Shown piece by piece: positions 15,564 to 23,579 of a DNA stretch of 27,638 bases; positions within the stretch are counted from its first letter, which is position 1, and each line of letters opens with the position of its first letter. This DNA comes from Betaproteobacteria bacterium. Its GTDB lineage: Bacteria > Pseudomonadota > Gammaproteobacteria > Burkholderiales > Casimicrobiaceae. Position numbers and translations under genes: made by a program. The notes below the pieces were generated by a model. The model was not told the origin of the DNA and made no database searches. It saw only the letters and a program-made list of their open reading frames with translations. The DNA lies in contig JANXZT010000127.1 of NCBI GenBank assembly GCA_025355395.1, forward strand, positions 1-27,638, given 5' to 3'.

Positions 15564-16529
15564 CTAACGCCAGACCTGTTGCGCCACCCGCAGCATGTTG
15601 CCACCCATGACCAGCGAGGCTTCGTCACCCGTCATGCCCGCGCGTTGCAGCGCCGCTGCGAGCACCTGCCAGGTTTCGATGGGCGTGTAGGTCATCCGCG
15701 AGATGGACCGAGCGTAACCAGCCGTCGTTGGCCACCAATAGCTTGCATCGAAATTTCCCGGTGGCGTATCGTCGAGCCCGTCCTGTCGGAAGCTGATGTC
15801 CAATCCAATGCCGGCGTGGCGAATGCCCACGAGCCGCGCAACGTAGGTCGCGTGCCGGGCAACGTCGTCCGCCGTGGGCGTGCGATTGCCAAGAAACCCG
15901 GAAACGCCGGACACGCAGACGACGCCACCGGTTGCCGCACACGCTTGTATCTGTTCGTCGGTGACGTTGCGCCCATGCTCGACCAACGCCAGCGGGTTGG
16001 AATGGCTGAAGATCACCGGTTGTCGCGATGCGGCCATGATCTCGAGGCTGCAACGTCGGCCGGTGTGCGAGCAATCCATCAGCAAGCCCGCATCGTTGAC
16101 CGCCTCGACCATGCGCCGACCGAGTGCAGTGAGCCCACGCTCGACATCGTGGCAGCCGTCTGCCACGCTGTTGTTGCGGTTGTAGGCAAAATGAATCTGG
16201 CGCACGCCGAGATCGCGATATAGCGCCACCATTTCGGGCTGTTCTAACAACGGCATGGCCCCTTCCAGGTCGAAGCCGACGGCGAGTATTCCGTTCGCGG
16301 CCGCCAGTTTAATCTCCTCGACGCTTGACGCCAATATGTAGCGGTCCGGCTGCGCGGCGATCGTCGCGCGAAACCCGGCGATGACCGACATCACCTGCGA
16401 CAGCGGATTCATGTCCATCCCGACATTGATCGAGACATAGTTCACGCCTGCCGCGTGGAGCCTGTCGATCGGCGCAAAGTCGGCGTGGCGGTGGAGCGGC
16501 AGGCAGGCATGGGATTCCCAATTGATCAT
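15564..16529 (-). CDS. M19-family (renal-type) dipeptidase, cytoplasmic
   Basis: The start at 16529 forms an ATGA overlap with the preceding ATPase gene, giving 321 residues. The frame is open upstream, but only as the out-of-frame end of that ATPase. Metal-site residues of the amidohydrolase fold can be followed: H7, E89 (F-D-L-E-G-A), H155 (D-C-S-H-T-G), H176 (F-S-H-S-N-P) and D243 (G-I-G-L-D). The first ligand pair, normally H-x-D, reads S-H-A-C-L-P-L here, so a cysteine stands where the zinc-binding aspartate is expected. M19 enzymes cleave dipeptides, including those with a D-residue at the second position. There is no signal peptide, so it probably acts on dipeptides after import by the adjacent transporter. 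Start and fold are well supported; the substrate is not. Confidence 0.9.
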   Translation of the reverse strand: MINWESHACLPLHRHADFAPIDRLHAAGVNYVSINVGMDMNPLSQVMSVIAGFRATIAAQPDRYILASSVEEIKLAAANGILAVGFDLEGAMPLLEQPEMVALYRDLGVRQIHFAYNRNNSVADGCHDVERGLTALGRRMVEAVNDAGLLMDCSHTGRRCSLEIMAASRQPVIFSHSNPLALVEHGRNVTDEQIQACAATGGVVCVSGVSGFLGNRTPTADDVARHATYVARLVGIRHAGIGLDISFRQDGLDDTPPGNFDASYWWPTTAGYARSISRMTYTPIETWQVLAAALQRAGMTGDEASLVMGGNMLRVAQQVWR

Positions 16530-17326
16530 CGGTGCCCTCGCCGAAAACCGGTCGAGGCCTCCATCAGATTGCGCGTGTATGCGTCCGTCATCCGTCGGGC
16601 CGCAAGGTCTGCGGCAGAGAGCAGCTCCACCGTCTGACCCCGCTGCATCACCATCAGCCGCTCGCACATATGGGTTACCACCGCGAGGTCGTGGCTTACC
16701 ATGATGAACGTCAGGCCACGCCGCCGGCGCAACTCCTCCAGCAGGTTCAGCACCTCGGCCTGCACCGAGGCGTCGAGCGACGATGTCGGTTCGTCCAGCA
16801 GCAGGATCTGGGGCTCGAGAATCAGCGCACGGGCGACGGCGATGCGCTGCCGCTGCCCCCCGGAAAGTTGATGCGGATAGCGAAAGCGGAAACCCGTGCC
16901 GAGACCGACTTCATCGAGCGCCCGCTCGATTCGGTTCTCGGCATCGTCGATGTCGTGGATTGCCAGCGGTTCGGCCAGGATCCGGTCGACCGTCTGCCGC
17001 GGATGCAGCGACCCGTAGGGATCCTGAAAAACCATCTGCACGAGACGGCGAAACCGCTTGCTGCCCGGCAACGGCAACGGCGCGACGGCAGCGCCCGTAC
17101 CGATAGTGTCATCGACCGACTTTGCGACCAGTTGCACCGTGCCGGATCCCATGGGAACAAGTCCGCAGAGGGCGCGCAGCACGGTTGATTTACCGGAGCC
17201 CGATTCACCGACAATGCCGAAGCTCTCCCCGGCATCGACGCGCAACGAAGTATCTGCGACCGCGACGAACCCGTCGTAGGTGACGGTGAGGTGCCGGGCC
17301 TCGATGCCCACCGTGGGCAGGGTCAC
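16526..17326 (-). CDS. Peptide ABC importer ATPase, DppF type, short form
   Basis: A 266-residue ATPase. The GTG at 17326 is chosen because it forms a GTGA overlap with the preceding gene's stop, like the other junctions of this operon; a GTG at 17335 is also in frame. Walker A is G-E-S-G-S-G-K-S-T, with V-F-Q-D-P-Y-G-S-L-H-P as Q-loop. The signature is Q-L-S-G-G-Q-R-Q-R-I-A-V-A-R-A-L and Walker B L-L-L-D-E-P-T-S-S-L-D. It ends shortly after A-Y-T-R-N-L-M-E-A, the point where DppF proteins normally enter their C-terminal cysteine-rich domain, which is absent. It should pair with the D-type ATPase encoded just upstream. Confidence 0.92.
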   Translation of the reverse strand: MTLPTVGIEARHLTVTYDGFVAVADTSLRVDAGESFGIVGESGSGKSTVLRALCGLVPMGSGTVQLVAKSVDDTIGTGAAVAPLPLPGSKRFRRLVQMVFQDPYGSLHPRQTVDRILAEPLAIHDIDDAENRIERALDEVGLGTGFRFRYPHQLSGGQRQRIAVARALILEPQILLLDEPTSSLDASVQAEVLNLLEELRRRRGLTFIMVSHDLAVVTHMCERLMVMQRGQTVELLSAADLAARRMTDAYTRNLMEASTGFRRGHR

Positions 17327-18195
17327 AGCGCCCACTCCGGTAGGCGATCCAGTGTCGGCAGCGGATGGACGGATGCGCCCAGCTTTGGCACGCAGTTCAG
17401 GAGCCCGCGCGTGTACGGATGCTTGGCATCGGCGAGGCGGCCGGCGGACACTTCCTCCACCACCTGACCGGCGTACATGACCAGGATACGATCGCAGAAC
17501 GTCGAAACGAGCCGCAGGTCGTGCGAAATGAAAATGAGCCCCATGCCGCGCTCGACGACCAACGCATCCAGGACGGCAAGCACCTGCAATTGAACCGTGA
17601 CGTCCAACGCGGAAGTCGGCTCGTCCGCAATCAGCAGGTCGGGGTTGGCAATCAGCATCATGGCAATCATCGCCCGCTGCCCCATGCCACCGGATACTTC
17701 ATGCGGATAAAGCGTGTAGACGCGTTTCGGGTCGTCGATCTGCACGGATTCGAGAGCGGCCATCGCTCTCGTCCTCGCTTCACTGAATGACATCCGCGTA
17801 TGGGCGCGCAGCGTTTCGACGATTTGATCGCCGATGGTCATCACCGGATTCAACGAATACTTCGGGTCTTGCAACACCATGGCGATACGGCCACCACGCA
17901 GCAGGCGTCTCTCCCGCGGCGTGCAGTGCATGAGGTCGACACCATTGAACATGAGCCGCCGGGCGCTGACGCGTCCCTCCGGCGCCGTGAGGCCGAGGAT
18001 CGCGCGCCCCGTTTGCGACTTGCCGGAACCGGATTCACCGACGATGCCCAATCGCTCGCGACCCAGCGTGAACGAAACTCCGCGCACCGCTTCGGTTCTG
18101 CCGCCGCCACGTCTGGGGAAGGAGACGCGGAGATCTTCGACCACGAGCATCGGATCGTAGGGCGAACGGGATGGCAAATGCGGCGGCGCATTCAT
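17323..18195 (-). CDS. Peptide ABC importer ATPase, DppD type, without C-terminal cysteine domain
   Basis: A 290-residue ATPase from the ATG at 18195, which overlaps the permease stop (ATGA). The frame upstream is a shadow of that permease. After M-N-A-P-P-H and a short linker the fold begins at P-M-L-V-V-E-D-L-R-V-S-F. Walker A is G-E-S-G-S-G-K-S-Q-T, the signature V-S-G-G-M-G-Q-R-A-M-I-A (Gly where Arg is usual), Walker B L-L-I-A-D-E-P-T-S-A-L-D and H-loop F-I-S-H-D-L. The protein stops soon after P-Y-T-R-G-L-L-N-C-V-P-K-L, about 40 residues shorter than its plus-strand counterpart (330 residues), and lacks the four-cysteine C-terminal segment seen there. Confidence 0.92.
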   Translation of the reverse strand: MNAPPHLPSRSPYDPMLVVEDLRVSFPRRGGGRTEAVRGVSFTLGRERLGIVGESGSGKSQTGRAILGLTAPEGRVSARRLMFNGVDLMHCTPRERRLLRGGRIAMVLQDPKYSLNPVMTIGDQIVETLRAHTRMSFSEARTRAMAALESVQIDDPKRVYTLYPHEVSGGMGQRAMIAMMLIANPDLLIADEPTSALDVTVQLQVLAVLDALVVERGMGLIFISHDLRLVSTFCDRILVMYAGQVVEEVSAGRLADAKHPYTRGLLNCVPKLGASVHPLPTLDRLPEWAL

Positions 18196-19130
18196 TTCGC
18201 AGCCCTTGGATCGAGCGCATCGCGCAGCCCATCGCCCAACAGGTTGAACGCCAGGCTCACCACAAAAATGGCCGCGCCCGGCGCCGCAGCGACCCACCAC
18301 TGATCGAGCACATAAAGTCGCCCATTGGCGATCATCGCGCCCCATTCGGGCATGGGTGGCTGCGCACCGAGGCCGAGGAAGCCCAGTCCCGCGGCAGTGA
18401 GAATGATGCCGGCCATATCGAGCGTAACGCGGACGATCACGGAAGCAACACAGAGCGGCATGATGTGGCGCAACACAATCCGCCAGGGGGAGGCTCCGAT
18501 CAATTGCACGGCGGCGATGTAATCCGTCTGTCGGATCGTGAGCGTCTCGGCGCGCGCAATTCGCGCATAAGGGGGCCATGAAGTGATGGCGATGGCGAGC
18601 ACCGCATTTTCGATGCCCGGACCAAGGGCCGCAACAAACGCGAGCGCGAGAATAAGCCGCGGAAATGCCAGGAAGATGTCGGTGATGCGCATCAGCGCTG
18701 CGTCGATCAACCCGCCGGAATAGCCTGCCACCGTGCCGACGGCAAGTCCGATCGGCGCCGCGAGTATGGCCACGAGCACGACGACAAAAAGCGTGATCCT
18801 CGAGCCCTGGATGATGCGCGAGAGGATGTCGCGGCCCTGGTCGTCAGTGCCGAACCAGTGCGCGGGCGACGGCGGCAACAAGCGTGTCGTGCGCAAATCG
18901 CCGATGTAGGGCGAATAAGGGCTCAGCAAATTCGCGAATATCGCTACCAGCACCAGACCGACGACGATCACCAGGCCCAGCATCGCGAGCCGGTTACTGG
19001 AAAAGCCGCGCCACGCACGGTAGGCGCGCCCGACTGATGCCTGCCGGCGCGAGCGCGGCCGATCGGATATCAACCAATCGCGCAGAGTCTCGCCGGGTAC
19101 CGCGCCGTTGCGTGTGGCATTCGCTGTCAT
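18192..19130 (-). CDS. Peptide ABC importer permease, DppC type
   Basis: A 312-residue permease with a long Arg-rich cytoplasmic N-terminus (about 45 residues). The first span is M-L-G-L-V-I-V-V-G-L-V-L-V-A-I-F. Then comes the DppC hallmark H-W-F-G-T-D-D-Q-G-R-D-I-L-S-R near residue 95, hydrophobic spans, and the coupling loop around Y-I-A-A-V-Q-L-I-G-A-S-P-W-R-I-V-L-R-H near residue 205. The ending is L-G-D-G-L-R-D-A-L-D-P-R. It starts 24 bases after the B permease stop and overlaps the D ATPase by four bases. Confidence 0.93.
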   Translation of the reverse strand: MTANATRNGAVPGETLRDWLISDRPRSRRQASVGRAYRAWRGFSSNRLAMLGLVIVVGLVLVAIFANLLSPYSPYIGDLRTTRLLPPSPAHWFGTDDQGRDILSRIIQGSRITLFVVVLVAILAAPIGLAVGTVAGYSGGLIDAALMRITDIFLAFPRLILALAFVAALGPGIENAVLAIAITSWPPYARIARAETLTIRQTDYIAAVQLIGASPWRIVLRHIMPLCVASVIVRVTLDMAGIILTAAGLGFLGLGAQPPMPEWGAMIANGRLYVLDQWWVAAAPGAAIFVVSLAFNLLGDGLRDALDPRAAK

Positions 19131-19154
19131 CGCGCCCGCATCATGGTCTCTGGT

Positions 19155-20204
19155 TCAACGCGTTCGCGTTCTAGGGTCGAGCAGCGTGTACAGCAAGTCC
19201 GACAGAAGATTGAGGCCGATAAAAATCGAGCCGACGATGATCGTGCCTCCGAGCACGGCATTCATGTCGGCGTTCTGCAGCGAGTTGGTGATGTAGAGCC
19301 CGAGTCCCGGCCAGGAAAAGACCGTTTCCGTGAGCACCGAGCCCTCCAACAGCCCGGCGTAGGACAACGCAATCACGGTGACCAGCGGCACCATCGCGTT
19401 GCGCAACGCATGACGCCAGATGATCCGACTCTCGGAAAGGCCCTTCGCGCGCGCGGCGACCACATATTCCTGAGCGAGTTCGTTCAACATGAACGAACGG
19501 GTCATGCGGCTGATGTAGGCGAGCGCGAAATAGCCAAGCAGGGAGGCCGGCAAAATGAGGTGCGACAGAGCGTTGGCGAAGGCCTCCCATTCGCCGGCGC
19601 GAGCGGTATCGAGAAGCAGGAGCCCCGTAACCGGGACCAGCGTGTATTCATAGACGACGTCGATGCGACCCGGCCCCCCGACCCAACCAAGCCGGGCATA
19701 GAACACGACGAGCGCCATGAGCCCGAGCCAGAATATCGGCACCGAATAACCGACGAGCCCTACGATGCGAATGATTTGGTCAACCAGTCGGCCGCGCCTG
19801 ACCGCCGCCCAAACGCCTAGCGGGACGCCGATGCCCGCGCCGATGATGATGCCCAGCGTCGCAAGTTCGAGCGTCGCCGGAAAGGTCCGCCGGATATCCT
19901 GCATCACCGGATTCGACGTCAACACGGACCTGCCAAAATCACCCTGCAGGACTTTGCTCACGTAGATGTAAAACTGTTCCCACAGCGGTTTGTTGAGGCC
20001 AAGTTCCTCGCGCACGCGGGCGATGACGTGCTCCGGTGCGCGATCGCCGACGATGGCCAGAACGGGGTCGATCGGGATCACCCGCCCGATGAAGAAAGTT
20101 ACAGCCAACAGACCCAGGTAGGTCAGCAGGATGACCACCAGGAAACGTCCCAATGCGTTGGAAGCCCGCAGCAGGCGGACGTCACCGCGTCCGCCCGTCG
20201 ACAT
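19155..20204 (-). CDS. Peptide ABC importer permease, DppB type
   Basis: From the ATG at 20204 the protein has 349 residues; a TTG at 20222 would add six. Neither start has a clear Shine-Dalgarno, so the start is uncertain. Motifs are a first span F-L-V-V-I-L-L-T-Y-L-G-L-L-A-V-T-F-F, the periplasmic segment L-G-L-N-K-P-L-W-E-Q-F and G-D-F-G-R-S-V, coupling loop A-R-A-K-G-L-S-E-S-R-I-I-W-R-H-A-L-R-N, E-T-V-F-S-W-P-G-L-G-L-Y and the terminal D-L-L-Y-T-L-L-D-P-R. It is slightly longer than the plus-strand B permease because of a loop around D-V-V-Y-E-Y-T-L-V-P-V-T-G. It follows the binding-protein gene with a very short gap and no visible terminator. Confidence 0.9.
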   Translation of the reverse strand: MSTGGRGDVRLLRASNALGRFLVVILLTYLGLLAVTFFIGRVIPIDPVLAIVGDRAPEHVIARVREELGLNKPLWEQFYIYVSKVLQGDFGRSVLTSNPVMQDIRRTFPATLELATLGIIIGAGIGVPLGVWAAVRRGRLVDQIIRIVGLVGYSVPIFWLGLMALVVFYARLGWVGGPGRIDVVYEYTLVPVTGLLLLDTARAGEWEAFANALSHLILPASLLGYFALAYISRMTRSFMLNELAQEYVVAARAKGLSESRIIWRHALRNAMVPLVTVIALSYAGLLEGSVLTETVFSWPGLGLYITNSLQNADMNAVLGGTIIVGSIFIGLNLLSDLLYTLLDPRTRTR

Positions 20205-20240
20205 CTGGCGAACCGCGTTCAACGTTGGGTTACCGCGAAG

Positions 20241-21857
20241 TTACCGCTTCGAGACCATGAACATGTAGGTGGTGTCCGAGGTTGGCCCGATCTTCAAGCC
20301 TTCGACGCCGCTGCGGAAGGCCGCCACCTCGGTCTGCTGATAGAGCATGACGAAGGGGCTGTCTTTCCGGAAGTCGGCTTGCATTTCCTCGTACATCGCA
20401 CGGCGCTTACCCGCGTCGCGCTCGAGCACGGCGGCATCGGCCTTTTTGGTCAGTTCGGGGATGACCCACGAATTTCGCCAGGCTAGTGGTTTCGACTTGG
20501 CATCGTCGGCGTTGTCGGGATTGCGCGCAAAAGTATCGGCGTTGCTGTGCGGATCCCAATAGTCGGCGCCCCACTGGCCGATGTAGAGGTCGTGGGTTCG
20601 GGCCCGGTATTTCGTCAGTGTCTGCTTGCCGTCGCCGGGCAGGATTTCGATGTCGATCCCGGCACGCTTGGCCGTCTGCTGAAACGCTTCCGTGATGCCT
20701 TGCACCGGCTGCACCGTGCGCATGTCGATCGTCACCTTGAAGCCGTTCGGCACGCCCGCCTTGGCCAGCAGCGCCTTCGCCTTCTCGACGTCGAGCTTAT
20801 AGGGGTTCTCCGTGCTGGCGCCCAGCAGGCCGACCGGCAGGAAGTTCTGGTGCACAACGCCAATGTTCTTGATCAGTGTATCGCCGATAGCAGCGTAATC
20901 GACCAGCCATTTGAACGCCTCACGGACTTCAGGCTTGGCCAAGGTTGGATTTTTCTGGTTCAGGCTGAAGTAGTAAACCGTGCCTTTGGGCGTGCCCGTC
21001 GTCTTGATGTCCTTGTTGGAGGACACGGCGGCAAGATCCTGCGGGGTGAGGTTGCGGGCAATGTCGACGTCGCCTTTTTCGAGCAACAGGCGCTGGGTGG
21101 CCGCCTCTTTTACATGCCGGTAGATGACACGCGCGAGCTTGGATTTTCCCCCGCCGTAGGCGTCATTGCGCTCGAGCGCCACAATTTCGTTGGCGCGCCA
21201 CTCCCGGATTTTCAGCGGGCCCGAGCCGGCGTAATTGGTCTTCAACCAGGCGTAACCGAGGTCGTTGTTCTGTTCTTTGGAGAGCACCAGTTTCTTGTCG
21301 ACGATTGCCGCAATATTGGCGGTGAGGCAGTTGAGCACGAAGGACGGGGCGAACGACTTGTCGGTCTCGATTGTCAGCGTCAACGGACCCGTCTGCTTGA
21401 TCTTGTCCTTCACGTTGTCCTTGGTGAACCCGAACTGCGTCAGGATGAAGGCGGGCGTCTTGTCGAGAATGACGGCGCGCTGGAGCGAGAAAGCAACGTC
21501 CTCGGCGGTGAGGGGATTCCCCGATGCAAACTTCAATCCGGCTTTCAACTCGAAGCTGTAGATTCTGCCATCGGCCGACACGGTCCACGATTTGGCAATG
21601 TCGCCAGACAATTTGGAGGGGTCGTTCACTTCGAAGCGGACCAGCCGGTCGTAGGTGTTGCCCATGATTTCGCCGGCCGAGATTTCGAAGGCCTCGGCGG
21701 GGTCCATCGTAATGATGTCGTCGAAGGCAAAGGCGACAACCAATGTGTCCCGTGGCGTGGCTGCCAGCGCAGGCACGGAGCCGCAGGCGATGAGCAACGC
21801 TGAAATGGCAGCGATGGCGAGCAAACGGCGAGTGATCGGGGGCGTCGATGTCTTCAT
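20241..21857 (-). CDS. Peptide ABC importer substrate-binding protein, family 5
   Basis: A 538-residue extracytoplasmic binding protein of the DppA/OppA family (SBP_bac_5). The N-terminus M-K-T-S-T-P-P-I-T-R-R-L-L-A-I is followed by a hydrophobic core and L-I-A-C at residues 22-25. That fits a lipobox, so it may be a lipoprotein anchored at Cys25. An A-L-A site at residues 30-32 offers an alternative soluble form. The mature part contains the family pattern D-P-A-E-A-F-E-I, Y-D-R-L-V-R-F, Y-S-F-E-L-K-A-G-L-K-F and a late W-G-A-D-Y-W-D-P segment. It is the only family-5 binding protein among the two importers in this window and opens the minus-strand operon. Confidence 0.93.
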   Translation of the reverse strand: MKTSTPPITRRLLAIAAISALLIACGSVPALAATPRDTLVVAFAFDDIITMDPAEAFEISAGEIMGNTYDRLVRFEVNDPSKLSGDIAKSWTVSADGRIYSFELKAGLKFASGNPLTAEDVAFSLQRAVILDKTPAFILTQFGFTKDNVKDKIKQTGPLTLTIETDKSFAPSFVLNCLTANIAAIVDKKLVLSKEQNNDLGYAWLKTNYAGSGPLKIREWRANEIVALERNDAYGGGKSKLARVIYRHVKEAATQRLLLEKGDVDIARNLTPQDLAAVSSNKDIKTTGTPKGTVYYFSLNQKNPTLAKPEVREAFKWLVDYAAIGDTLIKNIGVVHQNFLPVGLLGASTENPYKLDVEKAKALLAKAGVPNGFKVTIDMRTVQPVQGITEAFQQTAKRAGIDIEILPGDGKQTLTKYRARTHDLYIGQWGADYWDPHSNADTFARNPDNADDAKSKPLAWRNSWVIPELTKKADAAVLERDAGKRRAMYEEMQADFRKDSPFVMLYQQTEVAAFRSGVEGLKIGPTSDTTYMFMVSKR

Positions 21858-21990
21858 TGAGTATCCATTGAGGTCAAGGCAATGCGCAGCCTCGCTTTTC
21901 CCGCGAGGACCTTGGCTACGTCAGGTGACCGTGCTCGTATGTATATGTATTAGTGTTTTCGGCCTAATCCAAACCCTTGCGGGCAGTGTA
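21858..21990 (-). promoter_or_regulatory. Leader region of the minus-strand peptide operon
   Basis: No gene is visible here. On the minus strand the segment holds an AT-rich stretch (CTAATACATATACATAC, near 21936-21952) that could contain a -10 box, but no good -35 partner was found. A small hairpin, CCTCGC (21890-21895) with GCGAGG (21903-21908), lies in the probable 5' leader; no T-run follows, so it is not a terminator. The region directly adjoins the decayed transposase, so the promoter may lie inside or next to old mobile DNA. Confidence 0.3.
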
Positions 21991-22475
21991 TACCGTCGGC
22001 GGCTCGGTGATGAAGGCGATGATGCCATCTCGCCGCCGCACCGGGAGCAGAGCAAGGGGAGGAGCTCGTCGAGGCGCGCCAGCAGGAGCGCCAGGAGAGG
22101 CGTGCGGCCAGCCGGTCGAGCAGTTCCAGCGGCGTGAGGTGCAGCGCAGTGCCCCCATCGAGCCGCGGCCTGGGCAGACAATAGACGCGCTGTTGCGGAT
22201 GGACCTGCTGCAGCCGGTCCAAGGCGAAGGGCGGGCGGGCACCGTAGCGCAGCCGCCGTTCCCGCTCCGCGCGGTCGCGACCCTCGATCTGTACCGGGGC
22301 ATCGAGCGCGAAGCCGCCGCCGCGCTCCCAGCCGGCCTTGTCGAGCGCAGCGGTAGCGTCAAGGTAGCCGGCACGCACGAACCAGCGCAACCCGCGGGCA
22401 TGCCGGCGCATCCGCAGCATGCGCTCGCGAGCGAACTCTTCCGCGGCCATGGCGGATTGCTGTCGTTCGAGCTTA
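21991..22475 (-). pseudogene. Decayed IS91-family transposase, C-terminal part
   Basis: The minus-strand frame ending at about 22118 encodes segments typical of the C-terminal half of IS91-family transposases: R-W-F-V-R-A-G-Y-L-D, R-R-L-R-Y-G-A-R-P-P-F-A-L-D-R-L-Q-Q and L-H-L-T-P-L-E-L-L-D-R-L-A-A. The reading then jumps frame to L-L-A-R-L-D-E-L-L-P-L-L-C-S-R-C-G-G-E-M, and again to I-I-A-F-I-T-E-P-P-T-V. The part expected between L-D-R-L-A-A and the C-x-x-C block (the P-P-P-R-R-H-R-H-R-Y region) is missing. So there are at least two frame changes, an internal deletion and no N-terminal catalytic part. Its right end meets the IS630-type element at 22476. It cannot make a working transposase. 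Confidence 0.8.
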
Positions 22476-22500
22476 CTCAGTAGTCGGTAAATAGGGCGAC
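22476..22500. repeat. Left terminal inverted repeat of the IS630-family element
   Basis: CTCAGTAGTCG followed by a short variable part and GGGCGAC. It matches the reverse complement of the right end at the outer CTCAG-AGTCG block and the inner GGCGAC block, with several mismatches between. The TA at 22474-22475 lies immediately outside. Confidence 0.8.
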
Positions 22501-22516
22501 ATTTTTGAAACTTTCA

Positions 22517-23578
22517 ATGGTGATGCCGGTCGAATCGAGCATGAAACGAGACGGGCGGACCTTTGACCACCAGACGCTGGAGGCCATCCGGTTGATGGCG
22601 GTGGAGCGGGTACGTGAAGGCGAACCGGCAGCGGCAGTGATTGCGGGCTACGGATTCAATCGCACAACGATTTATAAGTGGATCCAAGCGGCGCGGCGTC
22701 CCGGGGTGGGCATCAAGGCACTGCGCTCGACGAAGGCGACGGGACGACCGCGCCGGCTGACGCCAGTGCAGGAAAGGCAAGTGTTTCGTTGGGTCAATGG
22801 CCGCGATCCGCGGCAGTATGGTTTGGACTTCGGGTTGTGGACGCGCGCCGTGGTCGCCGAACTGATCGACAAGAAGTTCGGCGTGAAGCTTGGACTGACG
22901 GCGGTTGGAGAGCTGTTGGCGAAACTTGGACTGACGCCGCAGAAGCCGTTGCAGCGGGCCTACCAGCGCGATCCGGAAGCCATCGAGAAATGGCAGCGTG
23001 AAACCTACCCGGCGCTGGCGCGGCAAGCGAAAGCGCAAGGGGCGGAAGTGTTCTTCTGGGACGAATCCGGATTCCGTGCCGATACGGTGCATGGCAAGAC
23101 CTGGGGCGTGCGCGGCCAGACGCCGGTGGTGCACCGTCCCGGGCAGCGGCAATCCATCAGTGCCGCGTCGGCGGTGAATGCCAACGGCGCCTTCTGGTTC
23201 TGCACCTACGACGGCGCGCTCAACGCCGAACTGTTGGTCGAACTGCTGCAGCAGATGATGCATCGGCGCAAGAAGCCGGTGCATCTGGTGCTCGATAGCT
23301 TGCCCGCCCACAAGAAAGCCACCGTGGTGGGGAAATACGTGGCTTCGACCAACGGTCGACTGACCTTGCACTTCCTGCCCGGCTACGCGCCGGACCTGAA
23401 CCCGGATGAGCTGGTGTGGAGTCATGTCAAACGCACTGGCACCGCAAGACGGCCCCTTCAGCAGGGCGAGAAACTGCGCGACAAGATCGAACAACAACTC
23501 GCAAAACTCCAGCAATTGCCTCGCCTTGTCCGTTCATTTTTCCAAGCCCCGTCTGTCGCCTATATTGGCGACTGCTGA
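22517..23578 (+). CDS. IS630-family transposase
   Basis: From the ATG at 22517 it has 353 residues; a TTG at 22505 and an ATG at 22541 (M-K-R-D-G-R) are alternatives, and the last begins where related proteins usually start. An N-terminal helix-turn-helix region (A-A-V-I-A-G-Y-G-F-N-R-T-T-I-Y-K-W) binds the ends, followed by G-R-P-R-R-L-T and a second winged-helix part. The DDE catalytic acids are visible: Asp in F-F-W-D-E-S-G-F, Asp in L-V-L-D-S-L-P-A-H and Glu in D-L-N-P-D-E-L-V-W. No frameshift is seen. The protein excises the element and inserts it at TA dinucleotides. Confidence 0.92.
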   Translation: MVMPVESSMKRDGRTFDHQTLEAIRLMAVERVREGEPAAAVIAGYGFNRTTIYKWIQAARRPGVGIKALRSTKATGRPRRLTPVQERQVFRWVNGRDPRQYGLDFGLWTRAVVAELIDKKFGVKLGLTAVGELLAKLGLTPQKPLQRAYQRDPEAIEKWQRETYPALARQAKAQGAEVFFWDESGFRADTVHGKTWGVRGQTPVVHRPGQRQSISAASAVNANGAFWFCTYDGALNAELLVELLQQMMHRRKKPVHLVLDSLPAHKKATVVGKYVASTNGRLTLHFLPGYAPDLNPDELVWSHVKRTGTARRPLQQGEKLRDKIEQQLAKLQQLPRLVRSFFQAPSVAYIGDC

Positions 23579-23579
23579 G
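23555..23579. repeat. Right terminal inverted repeat of the IS630-family element
   Basis: It runs GTCGCC to CTGAG on the plus strand and mirrors the left repeat. The TGA stop of the transposase (23576-23578) lies within it. The TA at 23580-23581 lies immediately outside. Confidence 0.8.

Larger units (their letters stand above)
22476..23579 (+). mobile_element. IS630-family insertion sequence, apparently complete (1104 bp)
   Basis: The ends are imperfect 25-bp inverted repeats starting CTCAG, and the element is flanked on both sides by TA (22474-22475 and 23580-23581), the target duplication typical of IS630/Tc1-mariner elements. One transposase gene fills the interior, and its stop codon lies inside the right repeat. 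It sits at the truncated edge of the IS91-family remnant. An intact frame, DDE residues, both ends and TA flanks together suggest fairly recent insertion and possible activity. Confidence 0.88.

Noticed and set aside
17323..18579. A longer 418-residue ATPase starting at 18579
   Set aside because: The extra N-terminus is the out-of-frame permease; the ATGA overlap at 18195 gives the natural start.
20547..21803. A 418-codon plus-strand open frame over the binding-protein gene
   Set aside because: Antisense shadow of a well supported family-5 binding protein; no recognisable domains.
21950..22450. A 166-codon minus-strand frame that could be read as an intact gene
   Set aside because: Only its first part matches IS91-type transposase; the rest continues in other frames, so it is a pseudogene fragment.
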